A stretch of 58,654 bases of DNA from the IMG/VR virus record IMGVR_UViG_3300047359_001773, positions 1 through 58,654 of that record; one strand, written 5' to 3'. The notes below the pieces were generated by a model, which saw only the letters and a list, made by a program, of their open reading frames with translations, had not been told where the DNA came from and searched no databases. Below are positions 16,313 to 24,696 of the stretch, in pieces. Numbering within the stretch: the first letter of the stretch is position 1; each line of letters begins with the position of its first letter. The position numbers and the translations under genes were made by a program. The stretch comes from a virus.

Positions 16313-18870
16313 TGAGTTTTACAGAACAGTTTACAGATTACGAAGATTGTGCGCCTCCAGGCGTAAAATTACCAGAAATTAAAATCGAAAAGAAATACTA
16401 TGAAATGCTTGATGCATCAGAAGATATTTCAAACTTCGACTTCCTGCGCAAGCTATGTCATAAAGGAGTTTATGATAGAGGCATAGATAAATTTAAAAAT
16501 AAGAAAGAATATTTTCATAGAGCAAAATCAGAGCTTAAAATCTTAGATGAGCTAGGGTTTATAGATTATATTTTATTAAACTGGGATATAATAAATTATT
16601 GCCACGAAAATGATATACCTACGGGCCCAGGCAGAGGATCTGCGGCGGGCTCCCTAGTTTTATACTTAATTGGCGTAACTAATGTTGATCCAGTTAAATA
16701 CAGCTTATTTTTCGAGCGTTTTGTTTCTAAAAGCAGGGCAAGAAAAATAGAAAAAAACGGAACAACATATCTTGATGGCAGCCTTTTGGCTGACGTGGAT
16801 AATGATATTGCTTATGAAAGAAGGGCTGAGGTTATAGAATACATAGAAAAAAAACATCCTGCTCGTACAGCTAAAATATTAACGCTAAACACTCTTAGCG
16901 GAAAGCTCTGTATAAAGGAATGCGGAAAAATTGCTGGAGAATTTTCCGAGCAAGAAGTTAATGAGGTTAGCGACACCATTCCAAAAAAGTTTGGAGTTGT
17001 TATGCCAATTTCATCTGCAATAGAAGAGAGTGAAAAATTTGCAGATTGGGCAGCTAATAACCCAGAAGTCTTTGAGATCGCTCTTAAGCTAGAAGGTTTG
17101 AATAAAAACACTGGCGTACACCCTAGCGGAATCGCAATTTCTTTCCAAAAAATTACTGATATTTGCCCAATTCAAAAATCAAATGATGGAGCTTTAGTGA
17201 CAGGGTACGACATGAATTGGGTTGCAGAGCTTATGGTAAAGTTTGATATCTTAGGTTTAAGAACATTAAGTGTGATTTATGATGTATGTCGCAACTTAGA
17301 TATAGATATTTCCGCTGTAGACCTAAATGACGCAAACGTATATAAACCCCTGCAAGGCCTGAAGGCGCCTCACGGGCTTTTTCAGCTTGAGTCTGACACA
17401 AACTATAGGGTCTGCAAGAAAATCAAGCCAAAAGACCTAGAGCAGCTTAGTGCAGTTGTGGCAATTGGAAGGCCAGGTGCATTAGAATTTTTAGATAACT
17501 ATGCCACATATTCTGAAACAGAAGAGGCTCAGGTTATTCATGAATTTTTTAGTGATGTTTTAGACTATACAGGAGGAATTCCGTTATATCAAGAGCAATT
17601 AATGCAAATGGCGGTTAAAGTTGGGTTCACTCTTGATGAAGCGGAACAGCTCAGAAGGATCGTTGGTAAGAAAAAGGTTGATCAAATGCCTGCATGGAAA
17701 AAGAAGATTGAAGACAAAGTAGAGCAAAACGATCTGCCTAGAGAAATATCCCACATTTTGTGGAGTGTGGCAGAAGATAGTGCAAACTATTCCTTTAACA
17801 AATCGCACTCTCTTGCATACGCAACTCTATCAGCATGGACCACTTATCTAAAATTTAACTATCCACAGCAGTTTTTTATATCTTTATTAAAAATGACCAA
17901 ATACGAGCCTTCTCCACAAGAAGAAATAGCTAAAGTATGCCAAGAACTATCTAATTTCGGAATTAAATTATTATCCCCCGACTTAGCTAAGTCTGGAATG
18001 GATTTTTCTATTGAAGGTAAAAATATTAGATTTGGACTAAATAGCATCAAGGGCGTAAGCGAGAAATCCCTTCAGTCTCTTAGAGATTTTCGTTCTAGTG
18101 AAACTCCGACAAAATACGACATCTTTCTCGCAGCAAAGCAAGCAGGATTAAACATTGGTATTTTGAGCGCGTTAATACAAGCTGGAGCTTTAGAAAGTAA
18201 AGGTAAAAATAGATCGCTAATGGTCCTTGAGGCTCAAGCATTCAACCTTCTTACTGATAGAGAGAAACGTAATTTTATTTCTCTTGGTGATAAATATGAA
18301 TATAAACTTCTAAACTGCATAGCAGATACCAAAAAAGGCGACCTAGTTGGAGATGACGGGAAGCCATTAATGAAAGAATCTAGATTTAAAACATTTAAGA
18401 AAAAATATGACATATATAAGTCAATTTACGATAAAAATAAAATGTATCAAGGTTTTGCTAATTGGTATTTTGAAACAGAGTTACTTGGATACAGTCATAG
18501 CTCTTCACTGAAATCATGCTTTATGGATTCCTATGAGTCATTAAAAGACTCAAGGGACTTAAATCTTATGAATTCAGATGACAAAGGTAAATTTATCGGA
18601 GTTGTAGAAGATTGCATCAAAAGAACTTCTCGCAACGGAAATAAATATATGAAACTATCAATTACAGATGAACATGGCAAATATGATGCCATGCTTTTAA
18701 ATTCAAGAAGAGGTAATTTTTATGACAGATATTTTGAATCAAAAAAGAAAACCCCATCAAAAAAGAATATAATAGTAGTATACGGAAGAAAAGGTGAAGA
18801 TATAGTTTTTTTAGATTCATTGAATATAATGGATGAAAAGATATATATGAAAATGTCTGATATTAAATAA
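16312..18870 (+). CDS. dnaE: DNA polymerase III alpha catalytic core (C family)
   Basis: 852 residues. PTGPGRGSAAGSLVLYLIG (from about residue 105) and LADVDNDIAYERR with catalytic D161/D163 are the DnaE palm motifs. MVKFDILGLRTLSVIYD and HGLFQLESD mark the rest of the palm and fingers; LRRIVGKKK and FNKSHSLAYATLSAWTTYL follow. An OB-fold (GKFIGVVEDCIKR) lies near the C-terminus. The PHP domain is absent because it is a separate gene. The start overlaps the exonuclease stop (TAATG). It should be the phage replicative polymerase. Confidence 0.93.
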   Translation: MSFTEQFTDYEDCAPPGVKLPEIKIEKKYYEMLDASEDISNFDFLRKLCHKGVYDRGIDKFKNKKEYFHRAKSELKILDELGFIDYILLNWDIINYCHENDIPTGPGRGSAAGSLVLYLIGVTNVDPVKYSLFFERFVSKSRARKIEKNGTTYLDGSLLADVDNDIAYERRAEVIEYIEKKHPARTAKILTLNTLSGKLCIKECGKIAGEFSEQEVNEVSDTIPKKFGVVMPISSAIEESEKFADWAANNPEVFEIALKLEGLNKNTGVHPSGIAISFQKITDICPIQKSNDGALVTGYDMNWVAELMVKFDILGLRTLSVIYDVCRNLDIDISAVDLNDANVYKPLQGLKAPHGLFQLESDTNYRVCKKIKPKDLEQLSAVVAIGRPGALEFLDNYATYSETEEAQVIHEFFSDVLDYTGGIPLYQEQLMQMAVKVGFTLDEAEQLRRIVGKKKVDQMPAWKKKIEDKVEQNDLPREISHILWSVAEDSANYSFNKSHSLAYATLSAWTTYLKFNYPQQFFISLLKMTKYEPSPQEEIAKVCQELSNFGIKLLSPDLAKSGMDFSIEGKNIRFGLNSIKGVSEKSLQSLRDFRSSETPTKYDIFLAAKQAGLNIGILSALIQAGALESKGKNRSLMVLEAQAFNLLTDREKRNFISLGDKYEYKLLNCIADTKKGDLVGDDGKPLMKESRFKTFKKKYDIYKSIYDKNKMYQGFANWYFETELLGYSHSSSLKSCFMDSYESLKDSRDLNLMNSDDKGKFIGVVEDCIKRTSRNGNKYMKLSITDEHGKYDAMLLNSRRGNFYDRYFESKKKTPSKKNIIVVYGRKGEDIVFLDSLNIMDEKIYMKMSDIK

Positions 18871-18886
18871 TTTACAGTGTAATTAC

Positions 18887-21364
18887 ATGAAAATGACTCC
18901 AAAACCTAACTTTACGCCTCGCGCACAACAAGCCATAAATGAAGCTAAAAAGGTTGCTAAAAAATATTTTAACGAGTATATCACATTAGATCATTTATTT
19001 TTCGGAATGGTTAATTTAAATGCTGGAATTTTAAGTGAAATTTTATTTTTGCTGCAAATTGATCAAATACAATTAAAGGAAAAAATTGAAGATTCCCTTT
19101 TTGTAATGTCCGACCAAGATCAGCTCAATGTAGATCCAGAAGAAAATTCCCCTGTTTATGATGAGCACTTTCATCTTGTATTAAAGGTCGCCGCCTCAAT
19201 CAGCGAAAAACTCGGTCACGAATATGTTGGAATTGAACATATACTTTTAGCTTTGCTTAAATACGAAGAGTCAAATATACCAGAATATTTCGAATCATTT
19301 AATGCTACAGAAAATGATATTATTGCCGAAGTAAGAGAATATCTTCATTTATCCAAGGAACATAAACCCAACACTAAAAGCAGAGAAAAGTACTTCACAC
19401 AACCAGCTCCTGCAAAAGATTCAAAATTACAAAACTTAGAAAAATTTGCTACTAATTTAAACAACTTAGCATCTCAAGGTAAATTTGACAATATCATAGG
19501 TAAGAATAAAGAAATATCTGAAGTATGCGAAATCTTATGTAGAAGAACTAAGAATAACCCAGTTCTTTTGGGTGACCCAGGAGTAGGTAAAACCGCTATA
19601 GTTGAAGGTTTAGCTCAAGAAATCGCGAATGGATCTTGCTGCGATTTCTTGCTCAATAAAATAATTTATTCCCTAGATTTGGGATCTTTAATAGCAGGAA
19701 CAAAATATAGAGGTCAATTTGAAGAGAGGTTAAAGGGCATTATCGAGGAGGCTAAGAAAAATAAAGATATAATATTATTTATTGACGAAATACACACTTT
19801 AGTTGGTGCAGGTAGTGCAGAAGGAAGCATGGATGCAGCCAATTTACTTAAGCCATTACTGGCCAGAGGAGAATTGAAATGTATTGGAGCCACTACACAA
19901 GAAGAATATAAAAAATCTATATTAAAAGATGGAGCGCTAGATAGAAGATTTCAAGGAGTAAAGGTTATTGAGCCGACAAAAGAGGAAGCTAAGCAAATAG
20001 TCTATGGAATAAAAAATAAATACGAACAATTTCACAGTATTCACTACCCAGACGAAGTATTAGACTTAGTGGTAAATCTTTCAGCAAGATATATTGTAGA
20101 TAAACAATTCCCCGATAAAGCAATTGATATCTTAGATCAAGTCGGCTCAAAGGTCAAAATTAAAAACATTGAAAGACCCCAGGAAGCCAAAGACATTGAA
20201 AAAGAATTGGAAAATTTAGCCCTGCAAGAATCAAAGGTTCACTTAACTGGCGCAAGATCTATTGAACTAGAGGATAAACAATTAGATCTACTTGAAAGAT
20301 ATGACGAAGTTATTTCTGAGTGGGCAACAAAAACTATAAAATCTAAAATTTCAGTTAGAAAAAAAGATATATATGAAGTTATTTCTGCGAGAACAGGAAT
20401 TCCCATGTCTGAAGTCTCCAAAAAAGATTCTGAAAAAATGCTTGGACTTTTCAAACAATTAAACAAAAAAATTGTTGGACAACAAGAAGCTATAAAAGAA
20501 ATTTCAGAATGTATATTAAGATCGAAATCAGGATTGCAAGATCCAAGTAAACCTGTAGGAAGTTTTTTGCTTGTGGGTGCGAGTGGCACAGGAAAAACAT
20601 ATACAGCGAAATGTATTGCTGAATTTATATATGGAAGTAAAGATAAATTAATTCAATTGGATATGAGCGAGTTTTCCGAGAAAATTTCGTCCAGTCGCCT
20701 TATTGGTGCATCTCCAGGATATGTTGGATATGAAGAGGGTGGAGAATTAACTGAAAAAGTTAGAAGAAATCCTTATAGCGTTGTATTGTTTGATGAGGTA
20801 GAAAAAGCTCACCCAGAGGTTTTAAACATTTTATTGCAAATCCTCGAGGAAGGCTTTGTTACAGATAATTCAGGTAGAAAAATTAATTTCTCTAATTGCA
20901 CAATTATCTTAACTGGTAATATAGGTAGCGAAAAGATTAGTAAGCCTTCAATAGGTTTTGGCGCGCCAATAGGAGAAACAGAAGCTATGGATAAACTAAA
21001 AAATGAATTAAAAACATTTTTTAGGCCAGAGTTCTTAAATCGTTTAAATGAAATAATTTTGTTCAAAAACTTTGAAGCGAAAGATATCTCTAAAATCGTT
21101 AAGATTGAAGCTAGTAAATTATCAGATAAGTTAAAGGATAAAAATATCAAAATATCAATCACCCCTAAAGTATCATCCTTTATAGCAGAAAATGCTGCTT
21201 TGGAAAAAATGGGGGCAAGGCCAGTAAAAAGATTAATTCAAAAACATATAGAGAATAAATTATCAAAACTCATTCTAAGTAAAGAGTTAAGTGATAATCA
21301 AAACATTAAATTTAGTTTTGCAAAAAACGAAATAATTTACAAAATTACGGAAGCAGAGGCTTAA
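18887..21364 (+). CDS. Clp AAA+ unfoldase, ClpA/ClpC type
   Basis: 825 residues. A Clp N-domain (residues 5-150, two repeats around ITLDHLFFGMVNL and GIEHILLALLKYE) precedes two AAA+ modules: D1 with GDPGVGKT at about 229, LFIDEIHTLVGAGS and GALDRRFQ; D2 with GASGTGKT at about 564 and VLFDEVEKAHPEVLN. The middle region is too short for ClpB. An IGF tripeptide at 689-691 sits where ClpA/ClpC/ClpX bind ClpP, so it is predicted to feed a protease, presumably host ClpP. It may unfold host or phage proteins. Its 3' end overlaps the convergent gene by 20 nt. Confidence 0.9.
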   Translation: MKMTPKPNFTPRAQQAINEAKKVAKKYFNEYITLDHLFFGMVNLNAGILSEILFLLQIDQIQLKEKIEDSLFVMSDQDQLNVDPEENSPVYDEHFHLVLKVAASISEKLGHEYVGIEHILLALLKYEESNIPEYFESFNATENDIIAEVREYLHLSKEHKPNTKSREKYFTQPAPAKDSKLQNLEKFATNLNNLASQGKFDNIIGKNKEISEVCEILCRRTKNNPVLLGDPGVGKTAIVEGLAQEIANGSCCDFLLNKIIYSLDLGSLIAGTKYRGQFEERLKGIIEEAKKNKDIILFIDEIHTLVGAGSAEGSMDAANLLKPLLARGELKCIGATTQEEYKKSILKDGALDRRFQGVKVIEPTKEEAKQIVYGIKNKYEQFHSIHYPDEVLDLVVNLSARYIVDKQFPDKAIDILDQVGSKVKIKNIERPQEAKDIEKELENLALQESKVHLTGARSIELEDKQLDLLERYDEVISEWATKTIKSKISVRKKDIYEVISARTGIPMSEVSKKDSEKMLGLFKQLNKKIVGQQEAIKEISECILRSKSGLQDPSKPVGSFLLVGASGTGKTYTAKCIAEFIYGSKDKLIQLDMSEFSEKISSSRLIGASPGYVGYEEGGELTEKVRRNPYSVVLFDEVEKAHPEVLNILLQILEEGFVTDNSGRKINFSNCTIILTGNIGSEKISKPSIGFGAPIGETEAMDKLKNELKTFFRPEFLNRLNEIILFKNFEAKDISKIVKIEASKLSDKLKDKNIKISITPKVSSFIAENAALEKMGARPVKRLIQKHIENKLSKLILSKELSDNQNIKFSFAKNEIIYKITEAEA

Positions 21365-21845
21365 TAGGATCCACCTCATCAGGCTCTTTAACTTCCATGG
21401 GGTCTTCAAATTTTTCTCCAGGGTTCGTTGACACTTCATCTTTTTTCTCGTTAAAGATAGACATGCACGCTGCAAACCTATCTCCTTGTACTGGATATCT
21501 CTTTTTCATATTAGCATCAAGTATGCATCTTGTCATAAACTGATCCCCAGTTTCTTGGTTTGCTGGAGTTGGGTATCTCTTATCTTGATTGCTAAGATAA
21601 TTATTTTTTTCTTTATCCTCAAGTTCTTTTTCGTCTTTTTGGTTGGGAAATATCTTTTCATATTCTGCATACTGCAATGCTTGATCTATATTTTCATAAG
21701 CGTCAAAGATACTCCTTTTAACCCAATCTTCTAAAACAGTTTCATCTTTCACCATGTCATACATTAATCTAGCTTTTTTCCAGATATGAAATAATTGCGA
21801 TTTAACTATTTTATTTGAATTGTTGCTTTCAGATATATTGTCCAT
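21345..21845 (-). CDS. Phage head-associated protein (putative)
   Basis: 166 residues. Residues 15-60 (ARLMYDMVKDETVLEDWVKR, then AYENIDQALQYAE) and the C-terminal FMTRCILDANMKKRYP with DRFAACMSIF match two short modules that recur in tailed-phage structural and prohead proteins (the RCM-x-FP-x-x-x-RxAVC type). Precise role unknown. It is the last gene of the minus-strand head cluster and has its own putative promoter (GTGTAATAT, 5 nt, ATG). Confidence 0.6.
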   Translation of the reverse strand: MDNISESNNSNKIVKSQLFHIWKKARLMYDMVKDETVLEDWVKRSIFDAYENIDQALQYAEYEKIFPNQKDEKELEDKEKNNYLSNQDKRYPTPANQETGDQFMTRCILDANMKKRYPVQGDRFAACMSIFNEKKDEVSTNPGEKFEDPMEVKEPDEVDPIKPLLP

Positions 21846-21850
21846 ATATT

Positions 21851-21860
21851 ATATTACACG
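21851..21860 (-). promoter_or_regulatory. GTGTAATAT-type promoter
   Basis: Minus strand CGTGTAATAT ends 5 nt before the ATG at 21845, with no -35. The same CGTGTAATAT and 5-nt gap precede the gene at 32568 (+). Confidence 0.45.
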
Positions 21861-21862
21861 TT

Positions 21863-22372
21863 TTATTTATAATATGAATCCAAAGAAGGGTCTTGCCCTG
21901 TAGAAGGAGCGTCTGCGCCATAAACTTGATTTGGCTTTGCTCCGTATAAATTATAAGAATAAATTAAATCCTTTAATCTTCCCTGAGAAGAGTTGTATGC
22001 GTCTTGAAAGCTTTTGGCTATTAAATTTTGATTAGGTTTCTGAATCATTGAATCTCCTTCTTTGATAACAAGAAAATCAGATCCATTTGCTGAACCATTT
22101 AAAACTTTTCTTTGAGCTTTGCGATTATAGTCTGATATATACATTTCTCTCATGATAGACTGTTCTTCGAGATTTAATCCTTCTGGATTATTTCCGCTAA
22201 AAGAAGTATAAATTAAATTATTTAATTCTCCTAAATGGCCTTCTAACCATCCAGATATCAAGCCAATTTCCTTATTTCTTGCTTCGCCATGCTCTTCGGA
22301 ACCAATGTCTTGATCATATATGCTGACAGCAAGCTTTCCTAGGTTAGTATCTGGAAATAAATCGTGGGCCAT
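21863..22372 (-). CDS. Hypothetical head/neck protein
   Basis: 169 residues, not recognised. It begins HDLFPDTNLGKLAVSIYDQD, is acidic and mostly helical, and ends in a Gly/Ser/Tyr-rich tail (GADAPSTGQDPSLDSYYK). It lies 1 nt downstream of the SAP-like gene and close to the capsid gene, so a head-completion or connector role is likely by position only. Confidence 0.55.
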   Translation of the reverse strand: MAHDLFPDTNLGKLAVSIYDQDIGSEEHGEARNKEIGLISGWLEGHLGELNNLIYTSFSGNNPEGLNLEEQSIMREMYISDYNRKAQRKVLNGSANGSDFLVIKEGDSMIQKPNQNLIAKSFQDAYNSSQGRLKDLIYSYNLYGAKPNQVYGADAPSTGQDPSLDSYYK

Positions 22373-22373
22373 A

Positions 22374-22793
22374 TTAATCCTTTAAGTAATCAATCAGTTC
22401 TTTATGTTTTGGGTTTTTGGGGTCCAACTGCATAGGCTCTCCCATTATTTGTACACTTCCTTTTCCATGAAGACTAGATTCAAACGCCCTTTTAATTTTG
22501 TTCCTTAATACGGTTTTATTTCCAGATGGGAAAACGCCAACTTTGACCGCAAAAGACTGAAGGTCAGTTAGGTTCATATCTTGAAGCATCTCTGCGAACA
22601 CTCTTTTGTCGTTGGTTTTAAATGGATTTATTTTAGCTACGCCAAGAATATCTTCCAATTCTCGCGCGCGAGCCACTTGATCTTCGTAACTTTTACCATT
22701 TGTTTGCTGTAAATTATCAAGACTTACTTTCTTTTTTGGGGCAGATTTCTTTACGCTTACAGACTTGCTCGTTTTTGTTTTTTTATTTGCCAT
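22374..22793 (-). CDS. SAP-like domain protein
   Basis: 139 residues. The N-terminal 30 residues are Lys/Ser-rich. Residues 70-115 contain MNLTDLQSFAVKVGVFPSG followed by KTVLRNKIKRAFE, the helix-turn-helix pattern of SAP DNA-binding motifs. Such small basic proteins occur next to capsid genes and may bind packaged DNA. A ribosome-binding site (AAAGG) precedes the ATG. Moderate confidence for the domain, low for function. Confidence 0.6.
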   Translation of the reverse strand: MANKKTKTSKSVSVKKSAPKKKVSLDNLQQTNGKSYEDQVARARELEDILGVAKINPFKTNDKRVFAEMLQDMNLTDLQSFAVKVGVFPSGNKTVLRNKIKRAFESSLHGKGSVQIMGEPMQLDPKNPKHKELIDYLKD

Positions 22794-22850
22794 AATTTTA
22801 CCTTTTTCCTTTGTAAATTAATACACTAATATATATTAAAATAATAAAAT

Positions 22851-22880
22851 AAAAAATCCACCCCAGTTGCCTGAGGTGGA
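22851..22880 (-). terminator. Terminator after the capsid gene
   Basis: Minus strand: a stem of about 10 bp (TCCACCTCAG / CTGGGGTGGA, one G-U pair) with a GCAA tetraloop, followed by TTTTTT. It directly follows the major capsid gene and would limit read-through into the next head genes. Confidence 0.88.
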
Positions 22881-22910
22881 CTTTTATAAAACGTTAATTT
22901 TATTTAAAAA

Positions 22911-24035
22911 TTAAACGATAAGACCAAGCAACACGCGATCATCGATGATCATACGGCCTTCTTCAAGAGAACCGTAGTAACCAATTTTAGATTGACGTGT
23001 AACGAATTGGTCATCAGAAACAAGACTAAGCTCATCTCCGGACTCGGAATCTGTAGCTACCGCACGAATCATTGATTCGCGACTAAGGTCTACACCCACA
23101 AGAATTTCTTCAGCAGACGCATCAAAAGCCGAAGCTGCTGAATTAGTTGTATAATGTGAATCGTAAGTAGTGTTCCCGGCAGCAACATCAAATGTTGTAT
23201 TCCATTTTTGACCGACACCCATTTCATTATATTCTTGAATAGATATGCCATAGAATTCAGGAATTCCAGCGCTATTGAAGATGGCGTCGCGCATGCTGTC
23301 TGTGCCTGCAATATCAGTGTTTTCGCCTTTTGTATTGATTGGGTTATAAGCTAAACCGCGAATTTCTTCTACGATTTCAGGAGAAACCAGAAGATCTGTA
23401 ATTCCGCGTCCACGACGCTCAGCAGGAGTGCCGCCAGTCCAAGAAGTATTAATTCTTTTAGCGAGCGTAAACAACTTGTTAAGGTCAGAGAGTAAAAAGC
23501 GATTTGCTTGAGCCGAACGAATAACATGGTTTTCACTCTCAGAATTAGTTTTTGCTTTTGCCAATGCAGTCATAATCATGGTCGCAGAAGTCTTTTCTTG
23601 TTTGAGAAGAATTTCTTGCGCCATGCGTGTGAATGTTTTACTTACAACGTCAAGTCTTGAACGAGAAGCGTAACGCTTATCAAAACTCAATGCGCTATCG
23701 AGAGTATAAGTTGTGAACTTAAGCTCGCTTTGCGAAGGAGCGACTTGGTTGGTAGGAAGTCCACCAGGAACTGACTGACTCCACACTTGGATGTAATCTT
23801 CATCAGTAATATCGTGGTAAAGATCCAAAGGAATACTTGGACTCTCATCACTATTAAACTGAAGGCTAGTAAACATATTGCTAACGGTAGGAGCTGTATT
23901 AACAACTTCCGCCAAAACTGGGCCAATAAATTCAGCTAATGCAGTTTGAGCCTCATAAGCAACATCGCGATTCTTGGAAGCCATAGCTTTAATAAGCTCG
24001 ACTTGCTCGGGTGTTTTTTCTAAAGTAATTTTCAT
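22911..24035 (-). CDS. Major capsid protein
   Basis: 374 residues. Size, position (immediately after protease/scaffold and decoration genes, with its own terminator) and content fit an HK97-fold capsid protein: an N-terminal helix (EQVELIKAMASKNRDVAYEA), a central region YTLDSALSFDKRYASRSRLD, and VATDSESGDELSLVSDDQFV near the C-terminus. Base composition is more GC-rich and codon use looks more even than in the surrounding genes, as expected for a highly expressed gene. I do not match it to a particular named capsid family. Confidence 0.8.
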   Translation of the reverse strand: MKITLEKTPEQVELIKAMASKNRDVAYEAQTALAEFIGPVLAEVVNTAPTVSNMFTSLQFNSDESPSIPLDLYHDITDEDYIQVWSQSVPGGLPTNQVAPSQSELKFTTYTLDSALSFDKRYASRSRLDVVSKTFTRMAQEILLKQEKTSATMIMTALAKAKTNSESENHVIRSAQANRFLLSDLNKLFTLAKRINTSWTGGTPAERRGRGITDLLVSPEIVEEIRGLAYNPINTKGENTDIAGTDSMRDAIFNSAGIPEFYGISIQEYNEMGVGQKWNTTFDVAAGNTTYDSHYTTNSAASAFDASAEEILVGVDLSRESMIRAVATDSESGDELSLVSDDQFVTRQSKIGYYGSLEEGRMIIDDRVLLGLIV

Positions 24036-24053
24036 TATTTTTAAATTCCTTTC

Positions 24054-24677
24054 TTAGAAGCTGACTTTGCAGAGATATTTCTTTGCGGACGAATCGTTAC
24101 TTTCTTCGCCAACAGCGATCACAGAACCGACTACTGCGCCAGAACTTTGCGATCCTAATTTGCCACCAGTTTTAACTTCGAGATCATCACCAACAGATGG
24201 AGTTCCGTCAATTGCACTAGCAGAAAGAAGGACTAGCCCACGAGTCAAAACAGGAACTGTTTGACCGGGAAGCACTCCTTGGGCTTCATCAAGTTTTTGT
24301 TTGTAATAGAGTAATTTTTCTCCATTCTCGTCGAAAGCTAAGGTTTCACGAAGAGTGATCCCAAGCCCACGACCGCCAGCTGCAGCAGGAGCAACAGTCA
24401 TACCTGTGTTAGCGGGGTATCCGTTGAATCCAATATGCGCACCACTAAAACTAGCACCAAGATAATCTCTAAGATTATCTGGAGTGTCTGCGCGCAATTC
24501 GGAAACCTCACCAGGTAGAGCTCCCGCACTTACAGAAACAACAACGCCTGAGTCCCACTTTCCGCTAGAAGCTTCAACCCACCCAGAAAGTGAGTCACTG
24601 CCTCCAACTTCAAGTGAGAACATATTAACAACGTCATGCTCACTGTAGTCTCGGTATGGTAGTATTCTTTTTGCCAT
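24054..24677 (-). CDS. Head decoration-like protein
   Basis: 207 residues, Gly/Ser/Val-rich and probably all beta: VVSVSAGALPGEVSEL, NTGMTVAPAAAGGRGLG and VGDDLEVKTGGKLGS. It starts AKRILPYRDYSEHDVVNMFS, an opening I associate with proteins encoded just before capsid genes. Its position between the scaffold and capsid genes and its codon use, like that of the capsid gene, suggest a minor capsid or cementing protein. Function inferred from context. Confidence 0.6.
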   Translation of the reverse strand: MAKRILPYRDYSEHDVVNMFSLEVGGSDSLSGWVEASSGKWDSGVVVSVSAGALPGEVSELRADTPDNLRDYLGASFSGAHIGFNGYPANTGMTVAPAAAGGRGLGITLRETLAFDENGEKLLYYKQKLDEAQGVLPGQTVPVLTRGLVLLSASAIDGTPSVGDDLEVKTGGKLGSQSSGAVVGSVIAVGEESNDSSAKKYLCKVSF

Positions 24678-24696
24678 AATTTATTTTTCTATATTA

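Noticed and set aside
18887-21364. ClpB disaggregase
   Set aside because: The long ClpB middle coiled coil is missing and an IGF ClpP-docking motif is present, which favours ClpA/ClpC.
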